Made by a program: the position numbers and the translations under genes. Below, in pieces: positions 11,701-21,266 of a DNA stretch of 64,000 nt. This DNA is from Pantoea sp. Aalb (GTDB lineage Bacteria > Pseudomonadota > Gammaproteobacteria > Enterobacterales > Enterobacteriaceae), in NCBI RefSeq assembly GCF_009829985.1, contig NZ_SZZU01000002.1, forward strand, positions 172,169 through 236,168, written 5' to 3'. The notes below the pieces were generated by a model that did no database searches, was not told the origin of the DNA, and saw only the letters and a program-made list of their open reading frames with translations. Numbering within the stretch: position 1 is the stretch's first letter; every line of letters begins with the position of its first letter.

Positions 11701-12409
11701 TGATTTTCCACGTGGTGTAAAATCAGGCATTTTTTTACATGAAATATTTCAATCTCTAGATTTTATGCATTCCCCTTCAAAACATGAATTATCAGAGCAT
11801 CTATCTAGAAATGGTTATTCTTTAAGTTGGCAACCAATGTTAAACCAATGGGTTACTAATGTTTTGAATGTTCAATTAAATAAAGAAGGAATAAAACTTT
11901 TTGAATTATCTCCTAATAATAGATTAATAGAGATGACCTTTTATTTTCCTATAAATCATTTGTTAGAAGTTCAAAAATTAGATGAGATAATGCGATATAA
12001 TGATTCATTATCAGCTGAAGGACCTATATTAAATATTCCAAAAATTTATGGTATGTTAAAGGGTTGTATTGATTTAGTATTTCGTTGGCATAATAAATAT
12101 TATATTTTAGATTATAAGTCTAATTGGTTGGGAAGTGAACTTAATTCATATAACCTATCAGCCATGAGAAAATCAATGATTACTCATCGCTATGATTTAC
12201 AATACCAATTGTATACATTAGCCTTGCATCGTTATTTAAAGTACCGTATGCCTAATTATAATTACGAAGAACATTTTGGTGGTGTTTTTTATTTATTTTT
12301 GCGTGGGATAAATGTTAATTCATTTAGTAATGGTATTTTTTATATAAGACCGACATTTAATTGTATATCAAAATTAGATAATTTATTGAATAGCCATAGT
12401 ATGGAGTAG
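8768..12409 (+). CDS. recB: RecBCD helicase-nuclease subunit RecB
   Basis: RecB is the 3'-5' helicase and the nuclease of RecBCD and loads RecA on the new single strand. The 1213 residues (E. coli 1180) keep the Walker A motif EASAGTGKTFT (residues 31-41), TFTEAATSELR, HGFCQRM, IDEFQDTDP, GDPKQAIYAFRGAD, the HKSKG-type motif as YKAKGL, and LLYVALTRS. The C-terminal nuclease site is also intact (GMLKGCIDLVF and LDYKSNWLG, near residue 1114), as is the final LQYQLYTLALHRYL block. The first ATG is used here; ATGs 15 and 24 bp downstream are possible. recD begins 2 bp after the stop. Confidence 0.97.
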   Translation: MRKYIMNSMIIHQYESLNPFILPLRSSLLIEASAGTGKTFTIVLLYLRLLLRLGNENAYVRPLSIEEILVVTFTEAATSELRERIRENIHELRLACIRGYSNNVMLMELLKYISNTADAISLLLIAESQIDKAAIFTIHGFCQRMINFNAFESKVFFKHKLIENEELLLKQATADFWRYYCYPLKQDIIRVIVNEWKGPEQLFVTLKPLLQGKLSTLSIIPKDGETLELRHDHNLSNIINIKQHWLKLGKQIITLISDSDIDKRSYSNKYLLLWFNQISKWAKSETNSYDIPNNLFRFGQKALQEKTKKNGVSPYHLFFLEIDQFLKKAVSLRDLVIILALKYVRYSVQKEKESRALLGFDDLLIKLDAALQLEDNKDQLAQSIRMRFPVALIDEFQDTDPIQYRIFHKLYMNQRDHILLLIGDPKQAIYAFRGADVFTYIKARNEIKKHYTLGTNWRSSAMMIDSINTLFSQVEMPFLFKDIPFCSVKFTKANHLLTLKFKNCLQPALRFWLHSDHKLTFNEHQNFIAQKCALDISYWIHSGNQKQALLGKIPTLRPIQASDITVLVRNRSEANLIRDALNQVNIPSVYLSNSDTIYMVTEARELLWLLQAVLEPEQGTILRTALATSLLAFNALQIDNLISYKNQCTWHKIVDMFTRWRLVWEKHGILPMIHTIIQDHQLAEETSAFRNIERRLINLLHLGELLQEASIKMNSLHALVRYLSRQISLCINENNNENNKSVNQQQLRSENNINLIKIVTIYKAKGLQYPLVWFPFATGFREINTDIVLYHDRKYFNSIIDLNASNDILNLAQQEKLSEDLRLLYVALTRSIYHCSVGIIPYFQNTIKKNNKTDFHKSALGYLLQRGKAATEQQLIKILENIKNTGIDVVSSQKLNVQHWKVKTIYDNHSSHYDNPLLNARKVTRKLTDSWCISSYTSLYHQNTYNISDTIPNFGLEFVRKKSNIEQNEYKIESLTPHDFPRGVKSGIFLHEIFQSLDFMHSPSKHELSEHLSRNGYSLSWQPMLNQWVTNVLNVQLNKEGIKLFELSPNNRLIEMTFYFPINHLLEVQKLDEIMRYNDSLSAEGPILNIPKIYGMLKGCIDLVFRWHNKYYILDYKSNWLGSELNSYNLSAMRKSMITHRYDLQYQLYTLALHRYLKYRMPNYNYEEHFGGVFYLFLRGINVNSFSNGIFYIRPTFNCISKLDNLLNSHSME

Positions 12410-12411
12410 AG

Positions 12412-14271
12412 ATGAGTAGTATGGTAAAATTACTTACTCAAGCAGTAAAATTAGGTTTATTACGCTTCTTAGATATACAATTAGCTCAATTATTAGCAGA
12501 TAATAATCATCCAGTACAACTTTTAGTAACAGCTTGTCTTAGTTCTGAAGTTGGAAAAGGACACATTTATTTAGCATTATCAGAATTAAATCCTGATTTT
12601 CTTTTTAATGGAAGTTATCCTAACTTAGCTAAAGTTATATGGAATACAGCAGGTAATCCACAAAATTGGACTTTTTTATTGCAAGAGTGGTCAGCATTGA
12701 GTACAAAAGAGAAGGTAGCGCCAATTATTCTAGTAGAAGATCGTCTCTATTTACATCGTTTTTGGCAATATGAAAGTAAAATAGTCACTTTTTTTCAATC
12801 AAGAGCTATGATGTCCCAATGTTTCAAATCAATTCATATTCGTTCAGTACTAGATAAATTATTTGGAAATAATAAACTAGATAATTGGTTTAAAGTAGCT
12901 ATTGCTGTAGCGCTAACTAAGAAAATTTCAGTAATATCTGTAAGTGCTAGTAATGAAAAAATTAAAATTATAACAAAACTATTAGAAGCATTAATTTTAT
13001 TAAGTAATGGTACGTTGCGCATTCAATTAGTAGCACCTACTATAAAATCGACATTGAATTTAACTAAATTACTTAGTCAAGCATCATGTAATCTATTTTT
13101 ACATAATAGTCAGCATAATTATGCTCCTATAGAAGCTATTACACTACCTAATTTATTAGGAATAAACCAAAAAAATCAGCGATTACGCTATCATGTTAAT
13201 AACCCATTACATTTAGATGTTTTAGTAATAAATGATGCTTCAATCATTAATTTAAATATGATGGTAAATTTAATAAATGCTTTACCACCGCAAGCACAAG
13301 TAATTTTTATTGGAGATCGAAATAAATTAATTTCATTTGAAACTGGTGCTGCAATACTTAGTGATCTTTTCTATTACGATGAAGTAGATTACAGTTCTTC
13401 ACGTGCAATGCAATTGAATATGCTTACAGGCTGTGATGTTCATAGCGTCAAAGATGATAATCCAATGGCATTAATCATTCGTGATATTATTTGTTTACGG
13501 CATAATGAGTATAGTTTTGATACTACTTCTTCTGGTATTAGTCAACTAGCATTAGCAGTTAATTCTGGTATATTAAAATCAGTTAAATCGATTTTGTACG
13601 CTGGATTTGCAGATGTTACATATAAACCATTAAATAACAGTAATGACTATAATGTTATGATAGAAGAAATAGTAAAAAATTATCATTATTTTCTAATCCT
13701 AGTTGCTGATAATGCAGAACCTATAAAAATCATTAATGCTTTTAGAAAATATCAATTATTGTGTGCTGTTTATGAAGGATCGTGTGGTGTATATCATTTA
13801 AATTATTGTATTGAGCAAAAACTGATACAATTACGATTTATCCCATTTTCTTGCAATAATAAGAATTATTGGTATCACGGCAAACCAATATTAGTAACAC
13901 AAAATCATAGTGCAATTGGTTTGTTTAACGGAGATATTGGTATTACTCTTTATGATTATCAAAATGTATTACGAGTGTTTTTTCTTCAATCAGATGGTAC
14001 TATTAAAACAGTATTACCAAGTCATTTACCTGCTCATGATACCGCTTGGGCAATGACTGTATATAAAACTCAAGGATTAGAATTCGAATTTCTTACATTT
14101 GTTATGCCGATGACATTTTTACCTTCATTAACACGAGAATTAATTTATAATGCAATTACTTGTGCTTGTAAAAAGTTAACTTTTTATAGTGCTAATGACA
14201 TACTTAACTTTGCAATTCATCGTAGTGCTCGACGGCGTAGTGGATTATTAAAAAGATTAACTAAAAGTTAA
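12412..14271 (+). CDS. recD: RecD homologue with degraded ATPase motifs
   Basis: RecD is normally the 5'-3' helicase of RecBCD and switches on its nuclease. This 619-residue frame (E. coli 608) aligns along its whole length and includes KVAIAVALTKKISVIS, NPLHLDVLV, GLFNGDIGI and TWAMTVYKTQG-like blocks. The ATPase is damaged. The Walker A GGPGTGKTTT reads VSASNEKIKI (residues 177-186), APTGKAA reads APTIKST, VVDEAS reads VINDAS, and TRAR of motif VI reads TCAC. It follows recB by 2 bp. The protein could persist as a structural subunit or be a pseudogene that has not yet gained stops. E. coli recD nulls still recombine through RecBC but lack ExoV and Chi control, so the same state is likely here. 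Confidence 0.9.
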   Translation: MSSMVKLLTQAVKLGLLRFLDIQLAQLLADNNHPVQLLVTACLSSEVGKGHIYLALSELNPDFLFNGSYPNLAKVIWNTAGNPQNWTFLLQEWSALSTKEKVAPIILVEDRLYLHRFWQYESKIVTFFQSRAMMSQCFKSIHIRSVLDKLFGNNKLDNWFKVAIAVALTKKISVISVSASNEKIKIITKLLEALILLSNGTLRIQLVAPTIKSTLNLTKLLSQASCNLFLHNSQHNYAPIEAITLPNLLGINQKNQRLRYHVNNPLHLDVLVINDASIINLNMMVNLINALPPQAQVIFIGDRNKLISFETGAAILSDLFYYDEVDYSSSRAMQLNMLTGCDVHSVKDDNPMALIIRDIICLRHNEYSFDTTSSGISQLALAVNSGILKSVKSILYAGFADVTYKPLNNSNDYNVMIEEIVKNYHYFLILVADNAEPIKIINAFRKYQLLCAVYEGSCGVYHLNYCIEQKLIQLRFIPFSCNNKNYWYHGKPILVTQNHSAIGLFNGDIGITLYDYQNVLRVFFLQSDGTIKTVLPSHLPAHDTAWAMTVYKTQGLEFEFLTFVMPMTFLPSLTRELIYNAITCACKKLTFYSANDILNFAIHRSARRRSGLLKRLTKS

Positions 14272-14354
14272 AGATAATAAATAAGTTCAAGATTTACTTA
14301 ACTAGACTTAAAGGAAGGTTATTTATAAAGAAAATTATTTATATTTTAAAATTT

Positions 14355-15680
14355 CTAATATAAATCTATCATTAATACTTTTGAACGTCGTTGATAATTA
14401 TACATTTTCTTTTTACTTTCAGGTAATAATTCAACATTTACAGGAGTAAAGCCATGTTCTTGAAACCAATGAATGCTACTTGTTGTTAAAACAAATAACT
14501 TTCTTAAACCTATTTGGCGAGCTTGTAATGATATATTTTCTAATAATAATTCACCACGTGATGAATTTCGATAATCAGGATGTACTGCTAAGCATGCCAT
14601 TTCACCAATTTTTTCATCTAAAAAAGGATAAAGTGCTGCACAAGCAATAGTTAAATTATCTTGTTTTATAATCGTGAAATTATGGATTTCCATTTCTAGT
14701 TGCTCTCGAGAACGCCGTACTAAAATTCCTTGAAGTTCTAATGGACGAATAAGATTTAAAATACTACCAATATCATTAATATTAGCACGTCGAATTTGTT
14801 CAGATGATTCCATGACAATTTGTGTACCAATACCATCACGAGAAAATAATTCCTGTAATAATGCACCATCTTTTTGATAGCTAATAAGATGGATGCGCCG
14901 TACGCCGTTTTTACAAGCTTTTACTGCACCTTTTAAGAAGCAAACAGTAGCTGAAAAGTCGTCTTTATGTTCTATTTTGTTAATATATAGTTGCACTTCA
15001 TCTGAAAATAGCTCAGAAATAATTTGACTGTCATAGTTAATAACTCCTTGTTCTGAACAAAAACCAATCATTTTTTCAGCTTTAAGTGCAATTGCTAATT
15101 GAGTTGCTATTTCTTCTGAAGTTAGATTGAAACTTTCACCTGTTACCGATCCTGCTATAGGACCTAATAATACAATAGCGCCATTATCTAATTGTTTATG
15201 TATTGCTTTTTGATCAATACGACGAATTCGACCACTATGACAGTAATCAATACCATTATCAATTCCTAAAGGCTGAGCAATAATAAAATTACCGCTTACT
15301 ACATTGATATTTATCCCTTGTAAAGGTGTGTTATTAAGACTCATTGACAATCGAGCAGTAATATCTAATTGTAAACGTCCAGCTTCTTGTTTGATTAATT
15401 CTAGTAATTGGGCATCAGTAACTCGTATATATTTATGATATATAGTTTTGATATTTTTTTGTACTAGAATATTATTAATTTGTGGACGTGCTCCATATAC
15501 TACAACAAGACGGATTCCAAGACTATGTAATAAGCTAATATCATTGATAATACTAGAGAAATTTTTATGTTCTATAGCTTCTCCTCCAAGCATAATTACA
15601 AATATTTTATTACGATGAGCATTAATATAAGGAACAGTATGACGAATACTTTGAACTAATTCAGTACGACGTTCCTTCAT
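14355..15680 (-). CDS. argA: N-acetylglutamate synthase
   Basis: ArgA acetylates glutamate with acetyl-CoA, the first step of arginine synthesis. The 441 residues (E. coli 443) comprise an amino-acid-kinase-like arginine-sensing domain (FVIMLGGEAIEH near residue 28, VVVYGARPQI, DITARLSMSLNNTPLQG) and a C-terminal GNAT domain (ACLAVHPDYRNSSRGELLL, FVLTTSSIHWFQEHGF). It is convergent with recD, as in E. coli. The start has an unusually strong GGAGG Shine-Dalgarno at about 15687-15691, 7 nt before ATG, while most genes here have weak sites. amiC, divergent from argA in E. coli, is gone. Confidence 0.98.
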   Translation of the reverse strand: MKERRTELVQSIRHTVPYINAHRNKIFVIMLGGEAIEHKNFSSIINDISLLHSLGIRLVVVYGARPQINNILVQKNIKTIYHKYIRVTDAQLLELIKQEAGRLQLDITARLSMSLNNTPLQGININVVSGNFIIAQPLGIDNGIDYCHSGRIRRIDQKAIHKQLDNGAIVLLGPIAGSVTGESFNLTSEEIATQLAIALKAEKMIGFCSEQGVINYDSQIISELFSDEVQLYINKIEHKDDFSATVCFLKGAVKACKNGVRRIHLISYQKDGALLQELFSRDGIGTQIVMESSEQIRRANINDIGSILNLIRPLELQGILVRRSREQLEMEIHNFTIIKQDNLTIACAALYPFLDEKIGEMACLAVHPDYRNSSRGELLLENISLQARQIGLRKLFVLTTSSIHWFQEHGFTPVNVELLPESKKKMYNYQRRSKVLMIDLY

Positions 15681-17061
15681 AAATACCCTCCATTTATGAA
15701 TCTTATGTTTTATAACAATGTATGAATTTGTAAGTTGTATGCTTAGATGAATAATAAAGAACTATATATTTTAATCGTTATTATTTTTATGTTTCTTATG
15801 TATTAAAATAAAATAATAAAAATTATATTATTATAATTTTTATGTAAAAAAGAATTATACCTTTAATATTAAGAGAATTAGAAAATTCTATGCTTAAGTG
15901 TCTTATTTAAATAAGTATATTATTGTAATATATACAATAGGTATACACTATAATATATACTTTTGCTTTATTTATTAAATTAAAAGTAAGGTATTTATCT
16001 TAATTAAATATATTAAATTTGATATGTGATTATATTAATAAATAAAGAAATATTTTTAGATTTAGATAATTTTTAGCTTAATAAGCTTAAATTAGTAATT
16101 TACTTATATTAAATATTTTGATTTTAATATTTTTTTTAATATAAATCAAATTTATTTTTTTTAGTTTAGTCTAAAATGATATATCAAATAAAAAATATTA
16201 ATAATTATCTGTAAAAAATTTCATTTTAAAAATATTATACTTTAATAGTTTGAAGTAAATTATATATGGTTAAATAAGTTTTAATATTTAATTTATTAAA
16301 TACTTCTATTAATATAGAAAGAAAAATAGTTAAGCTTTTTTGAATTTATAATTAATAATATAATAGTTGAACATTATATTATTGCATATAATGATTTATT
16401 TATATATAATTTTATTATATGAATTTTAATTCATAAGGACATCTTATTTTAAAAGATAGTCAATTATTTTTTAAATTTAGAACAGAATAGTAGATAAAAT
16501 TAATAGTACTATAGAAAAGTATTTTAAAATAATTAATGCTTTTAACTTAAATATAAACTAAAGATATTCTATTAATAAAAAAGTACTACTTTGGTAAATT
16601 TGAATATTATTTAAAATAAGTGAATAGTTTTAGAAACTAATCTATTATATAAATGAAGTTCTATTACTTAATAATAAATAAAGCCTCAAGATAGCTTTTG
16701 GTCATTATTTTTTTTGCTATTACGATAGAGTTAGATATTAGCTTAACTTAATTAGTATCATATATTAATTAATAGTTAAATAATATATTATTTATGTATA
16801 ACTATTATTAAAAACCTTATATGATAAGAATCAAAGAATTAATTTATAAAAAGTTAATCTTATATTTTTTATATACCTATAATAAATGAGAAATAAACAA
16901 AGTAAAAATAATAGGCAACCAATATTCATGCTTATTTTAAAAAAGCAATTAATTAAGATATATTAAATCGAATTTATATCAATAAAAATAATATTTTTAT
17001 TTTAATTAAGTTAAATACTACATAGTTAATAATATAACATATGAAAGAATGTGAGGATTCA
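15681..17061 (+). other. 1.4-kb gene-poor stretch (former amiC to gcvA region)
   Basis: E. coli carries amiC, mltA, tRNA genes, csd genes and gcvA between argA and ygdD. Here 1.38 kb of extremely AT-rich sequence remains with no frame of useful length and no stretch I can match to those proteins or to a tRNA. It looks like fully decayed DNA. The first ~60 bp must hold the argA promoter, and the last part that of ygdD. Confidence 0.6.
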
Positions 17062-17457
17062 ATGTCTAGTCGTGCTATGTTTATTTTTGTTTCTTTTAGC
17101 GGGTTTTTATTAGTGATACTTAGTGCATTTAAAGAACATGTTTTTGTTAAATCGCTAAATCTTACTGATATGTCTTATCTTCATACTGGTATTGAATATC
17201 AAGCTTATCATACGTTAGCTATTATTGGGATAGGATCTACGATATTGAAACAGACCAACATGTGGTTTTATTGGAGTGGTGCAGTAATGATTTTTGGTAT
17301 TATACTTTTTAGCGGTAGTATTTATGGTTTGGTCTTATTACATTTAAATTTTTTTTCTTTCATTACTCCAATAGGAGGAGTGTTTTTGCTTATTTCTTGG
17401 TCTTTAATGTTAATAGGTTCTTTTTATATAAATAAAAGAGAGAAGTATATTTTTTAA
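17062..17457 (+). CDS. ygdD: DUF423 inner-membrane protein YgdD
   Basis: This is the small DUF423 membrane protein, of unknown function. It has 131 residues (E. coli YgdD 131) and about four hydrophobic segments. Conserved blocks include SAFKEHV (AFGAHV in E. coli), GIEYQAYHTLAI, FYWSGA, LFSGSIYGL and FITPIGGVFLLISW. An in-frame ATG 21 bp upstream exists, but the ATG at 17062 gives the E. coli N terminus and has GAGG at 17053-17056 in front. It stands alone between two gene-free stretches, so its survival suggests selection. Confidence 0.93.
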   Translation: MSSRAMFIFVSFSGFLLVILSAFKEHVFVKSLNLTDMSYLHTGIEYQAYHTLAIIGIGSTILKQTNMWFYWSGAVMIFGIILFSGSIYGLVLLHLNFFSFITPIGGVFLLISWSLMLIGSFYINKREKYIF

Positions 17458-17572
17458 ATAAGTTTTTCTATTAATAATTTCATTAATCAAAAAACTTATT
17501 TAAAAGTATTAATAGTTATATTTAATTATTTTAAATAATTAAAATTTAATCAATTAACAACTATTAAAATAT

Positions 17573-18427
17573 TTATTGTCGTATCAAACGAGAATAATTT
17601 GGAGAAAAAGATACATTACTACGCCATGGATTGATATCAATGCCGCCACGACGTGTATATCTGGCATAAACAGTTAATTCTTTAGGATGACAAAAACATT
17701 GAATATCAGTAAAAATACGTTCGACACAATGTTCATGAAAGTCATTATGTTTTCTAAATGAAATTAAATAACGCAATAATGATTCATGATTAATATGCGG
17801 ACCTTTATAACGTATCATTATAGAACCCCAATCAGGCTGATTAGTAATTAAACAATTGGATTTTAATAAATGACTAATAAGAGTTTCTTCAACATGTTTA
17901 TTATTATTGGTAGATTGAAATAAATAATTTGAATTAAGATTATAAGTATTAATACTAATATCTTGATTATCAATTAAATATCCTGATAAATATCCTATTG
18001 ATTTTAACTGAGGTTCATCTAAATGAAATAACTGAACTTTTACATTTCCACAAACGAAGTTAGTTAGATCATTTTCTAATTTTTGTTTTATTGCATTCCA
18101 ATTAACAAATACAGTTTGATTAAAACTATTAAGATATAATTTCAAACTTTTAGATTCTATTATATTTTTAGTATCTGTAGCGAATATTATTTGTCCTATA
18201 GCCACTTGAGGTATACCTTTAATATTTAACCAAGATACTTCATACAATGTCCAAATATCAGCACCATGGAATGGTAAGCAATCTAAAGATATACCAATTA
18301 TGTCACGATTTAAACAACGAGGTATTGATTGTAGTAACATTTTATTATAGTAAGTTTTATAAATAGTTTTAGATTCATGTAGAATACTTAAGTTACTTAA
18401 TTTGTGAGTCCAGTTTTTATCATCCAT
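17573..18427 (-). CDS. queF: NADPH-dependent preQ0 reductase QueF
   Basis: QueF reduces 7-cyano-7-deazaguanine (preQ0) to preQ1, the base that Tgt inserts into tRNA on the way to queuosine. The 284 residues (E. coli 282) are the long two-domain form. The SKSLKLYLNSF motif is in the N-terminal half. The catalytic Cys lies in LLKSNCLITNQPDWGS, and FHEHCVERIF and YARYTRRGGIDINPWRSN follow. queE and queD of the same pathway are 6-7 kb downstream; queC, tgt, queA and queG are not in the window. Confidence 0.98.
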   Translation of the reverse strand: MDDKNWTHKLSNLSILHESKTIYKTYYNKMLLQSIPRCLNRDIIGISLDCLPFHGADIWTLYEVSWLNIKGIPQVAIGQIIFATDTKNIIESKSLKLYLNSFNQTVFVNWNAIKQKLENDLTNFVCGNVKVQLFHLDEPQLKSIGYLSGYLIDNQDISINTYNLNSNYLFQSTNNNKHVEETLISHLLKSNCLITNQPDWGSIMIRYKGPHINHESLLRYLISFRKHNDFHEHCVERIFTDIQCFCHPKELTVYARYTRRGGIDINPWRSNVSFSPNYSRLIRQ

Positions 18428-19353
18428 AAAATACCAATAAATTGTTTTTAGCTATTTCTAGGAATTAAATTTATTAATTCAGATTTACTTTTAAAGTAAT
18501 CAGTCATATGTTTTAAAAAAATAATAAATTATTTATAATTAAATATTTAATTTTATTATTTAATTAGTTCATTATTTAAATTTTTTTTAAAAATTTTAGG
18601 TTATTTTATTATGTAATAAAAATTTATTTATTTAAAATTGATTAATTTATCAGAATATATTTCTATTTACTTCATTTAAATAGAAATATTTCACAAATAT
18701 ATTAAAAAAAATAGTAAAATTCTAACAATAAATATATCAAAGTATAATATACTGTTATATAAAATATTTTTTATAGATTTTATTAGTTAGTTAACTATCC
18801 ATATTTTTATAATCAATAAAAAATTTCTTATATATAGATTTTAGAAATCTATTTCTATTTAAAATCCATTAAAAAAAATTAATTTTAGTATTTTTATACT
18901 AATTATTAAAATTAATTAAAATGGTTTACTATTTGTTTAATAACTAATTTAAATTATTTATGTATTTTTTGTTATACTAATTTTATGATAAAAGTTATTC
19001 AAAAGTAAGTTAATTTTTAAAATATAAAAAAATTGAAAAATTATACATTTTTTATAATAAATAAATTAAATGAAAACTATGTTAATAAATAATTAATAAT
19101 TTAATATTATATTTTTTTCAACTAATATTTAATTTTTAAAAAGCAATAAATTATCCTTAAATTAACTTTATACGAATTTTATAAAGGAAATATGTAAATT
19201 ATTTAAAAAATAATGATAGTTATACGGATTATTTTTAACTAAAAAGTAAAAGAAAAATCTTTATATGTAAACTATAAAAGGTAATGATATGTTGTTTTAA
19301 GTAAAAGGTTTTTATATTCATAACTAAAAATACTTATATGTATTAAAATAAGC
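18428..19353 (+). other. Gene-free AT-rich stretch upstream of the rlmD remnant
   Basis: In E. coli syd, truC, barA and rlmD occupy the space between queF and relA. These 926 bp have no usable frame and no recognisable remnant until about 19354, where a scrap of rlmD begins. Earlier parts of rlmD may be present but too decayed for me to see. Confidence 0.55.
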
Positions 19354-19457
19354 AGTCCATGCTATTGTTTAGCAGTTATCTTAATACTTAAAAAGTAGTA
19401 ACGCTCAATATTTTCCTATAAACCAGCCATTTCAAGTCCATGGTTTTATTCAAGAAA
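19354..19457 (+). pseudogene. rlmD: rlmD C-terminal remnant (23S rRNA methyltransferase)
   Basis: Translation gives tatters that align with the C terminus of E. coli RlmD, whose last residues include NPATLARDSEALLKAGY and MFPHTGHLESMVLF. One frame reads SPCYCLAVILILKK followed by two stops. Another reads IFL, stop, TSHFKSMVLF. The position just upstream of relA is where rlmD lies in E. coli. The match is short but in the right place, order and orientation. The gene is dead. Confidence 0.55.
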
Positions 19458-19496
19458 ATATTTTATGTTCAAATTTCTATGGTAGTAGGAGAAGAC

Positions 19497-20714
19497 ATGG
19501 TTGTAGTCAAAACAATATATTTCAATATAATAATAAATTTTGTACCTGAAGAATGGATTGATCGTTTAGATATGAATAGTCAATAATCTAATCAAATATT
19601 AGTAAATTTTTATATTTTTCTATAATGAAAATAATGATTATTATCAATGATATCATCAATAATATCTCTTATTAAGATGGCGCGGTATTGAAATGGTAGA
19701 GATCCTAACCATGCTTACTACAAATATCCATAGCCTATAACCTGCAATACCATTAGTACATGCAAAAGTGATAAATAAAAATAATTTAGAAAAATATTTT
19801 AGTAAATGTATTGTATCTCTATTTAATGAAATAAAAAGCATGGATAATATATATCCATTAAAATTAATGAATAATAGTCATATTAGTTCAAAACAAGTTT
19901 TATGTAACTTTCGCCGTATGCTGCTATTAGCAATGATTAAAAATGTTCATGGTATAATGAAGTTTGATCGACGTATTAGTATTTACGTTAATTAAAAGAT
20001 GCAAATGAACGTACAAATGTACTTGCAGCTAAAGAAAGTATTAATATTTATGCTCTACTTACTCATCGTTTTGGTATCAGTAAAGTGAAATGGGAGATTG
20101 AAGATTATTGTTTTCGTTATTTATATCCTTATGAATATAAATATATAGCACATCTTTTAGATGAACGTCGTATTGAAAGAGAACAATACATTACAAATTT
20201 TGTTACTTCTTTAAGTAAGAAAATCAAAAAACATGGAGTACGTGCATCAGTATATGGTCGTCCAAAACATATTTATAGTATATGGCTTAAAATGCAGAGA
20301 AAATTGATTACCTTTAATGAATTATTTGATTTACTTGCAGTGCGTATTGTTGCTGAACACATCCAAGATTGTTATGGAGTATTAAGTACTGTACATGCAC
20401 TTTATTGCCATCTTCCAAATGAATTTGATGATTATATTGAGAATCCAAAACCAAACGGTTACCAGTCAATCCATACTGTGGTATTAGGGCCACAAGGAAA
20501 AGCTGTAGAGATTCAAATTCGCACATATCAAATGCATAAGACTGCTGAATTAGGGTTAGCTGCACATTGGAAATATAAAAAAATGCCAATATATTGTAAT
20601 CACTTTCGCAGTATTGAAATTATTGAATATGAAAAATCTATTACATGGTTACATAAATTAATTAATTGGGAAAAAGAAATATTCAATAAAAGTAAGTTAT
20701 TAAGAAGTATATAG
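19497..20714 (+). pseudogene. relA: relA pseudogene with intact synthetase-domain frame
   Basis: RelA makes (p)ppGpp on stalled ribosomes. The true start is at 19497 (MVVVKTIYF...FVPEEWIDRL), but a stop falls after about 29 codons. A second piece from about 19672 (LLRWRGIEMVEIL) contains another stop, and near 19992 a -1 shift separates the pseudo-hydrolase part from the synthetase part. From there 240 codons stay open to 20714, including YGRPKHIYSIW, ELFDLLAVRIVAE, NPKPNGYQSIHTVVLG and EIQIRTYQMHKTAELGLAAHWKYK. The frame ends where the E. coli regulatory half (TGS, zinc-finger and ACT regions) would begin; none of that half is visible. A GTG at 20085 could start a free synthetase fragment of 209 residues. 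In DVRAVR the first Arg reads Leu. Most likely a recent pseudogene. Confidence 0.85.
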
Positions 20715-21266
20715 TTATTTATTTTAAAATACTATATTCAATTCCTTATCATATTACATAAAAACTGAACAAAATAAGCATGGAGTATTATACTCTTTAT
20801 AATTATTTGAATAAAATTCAAAATTTTTATATACTGTTAATTATATATTTAATTAAATTTATTAAAAGTATATAATTAATAAATTCAAGAAAGGGTTTAT
20901 CATTGGTCATTTATGATATTTTATCAATTCTTTAAAATAATTATTGATAATCAATAAATATCTTTTATACTTAAAGACTTATATAAGTGATAATAATTGT
21001 CATTATTTATTCTTTAAATGAATAATTCTTAAAATATGAATTTCATTTATTTCATTAATATTTAATTGATAAATATAATAAACTTGCATTTAAAAAGTTA
21101 TTTAATCAGAAATAAATTCTTGGATACAACATGAAGTACTTGAATTTTTGCTTAATTTAATAATATCTATTTATTATTTTATTTATAGTTCATTATAACT
21201 TTTGTTATGTTAGTTAATCCTCGCTTTTATTTTACATCGTTTTAAATCTACAACTTCAGGTTAAGC
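20715..21266 (+). other. Gene-free spacer (relA 3' half and mazG lost)
   Basis: In E. coli the second half of relA and then mazG precede pyrG. These 552 bp show neither. A perfect 8-1-8 inverted repeat (TTATTGATAATCAATAA) stands at 20941-20957; it lacks a T tail and has no gene directly upstream, so I give it no function. The pyrG promoter should lie near the right end. Confidence 0.6.

Noticed and set aside
15695..15727. ARG boxes upstream of argA (two TATGAAT half-sites)
   Set aside because: Neither half-site has a matching ATTCA arm at the right distance, so no complete operator is supported.
20715..21266. A mazG remnant before pyrG
   Set aside because: Synteny predicts it, but no stretch could be aligned to MazG with confidence in any frame.
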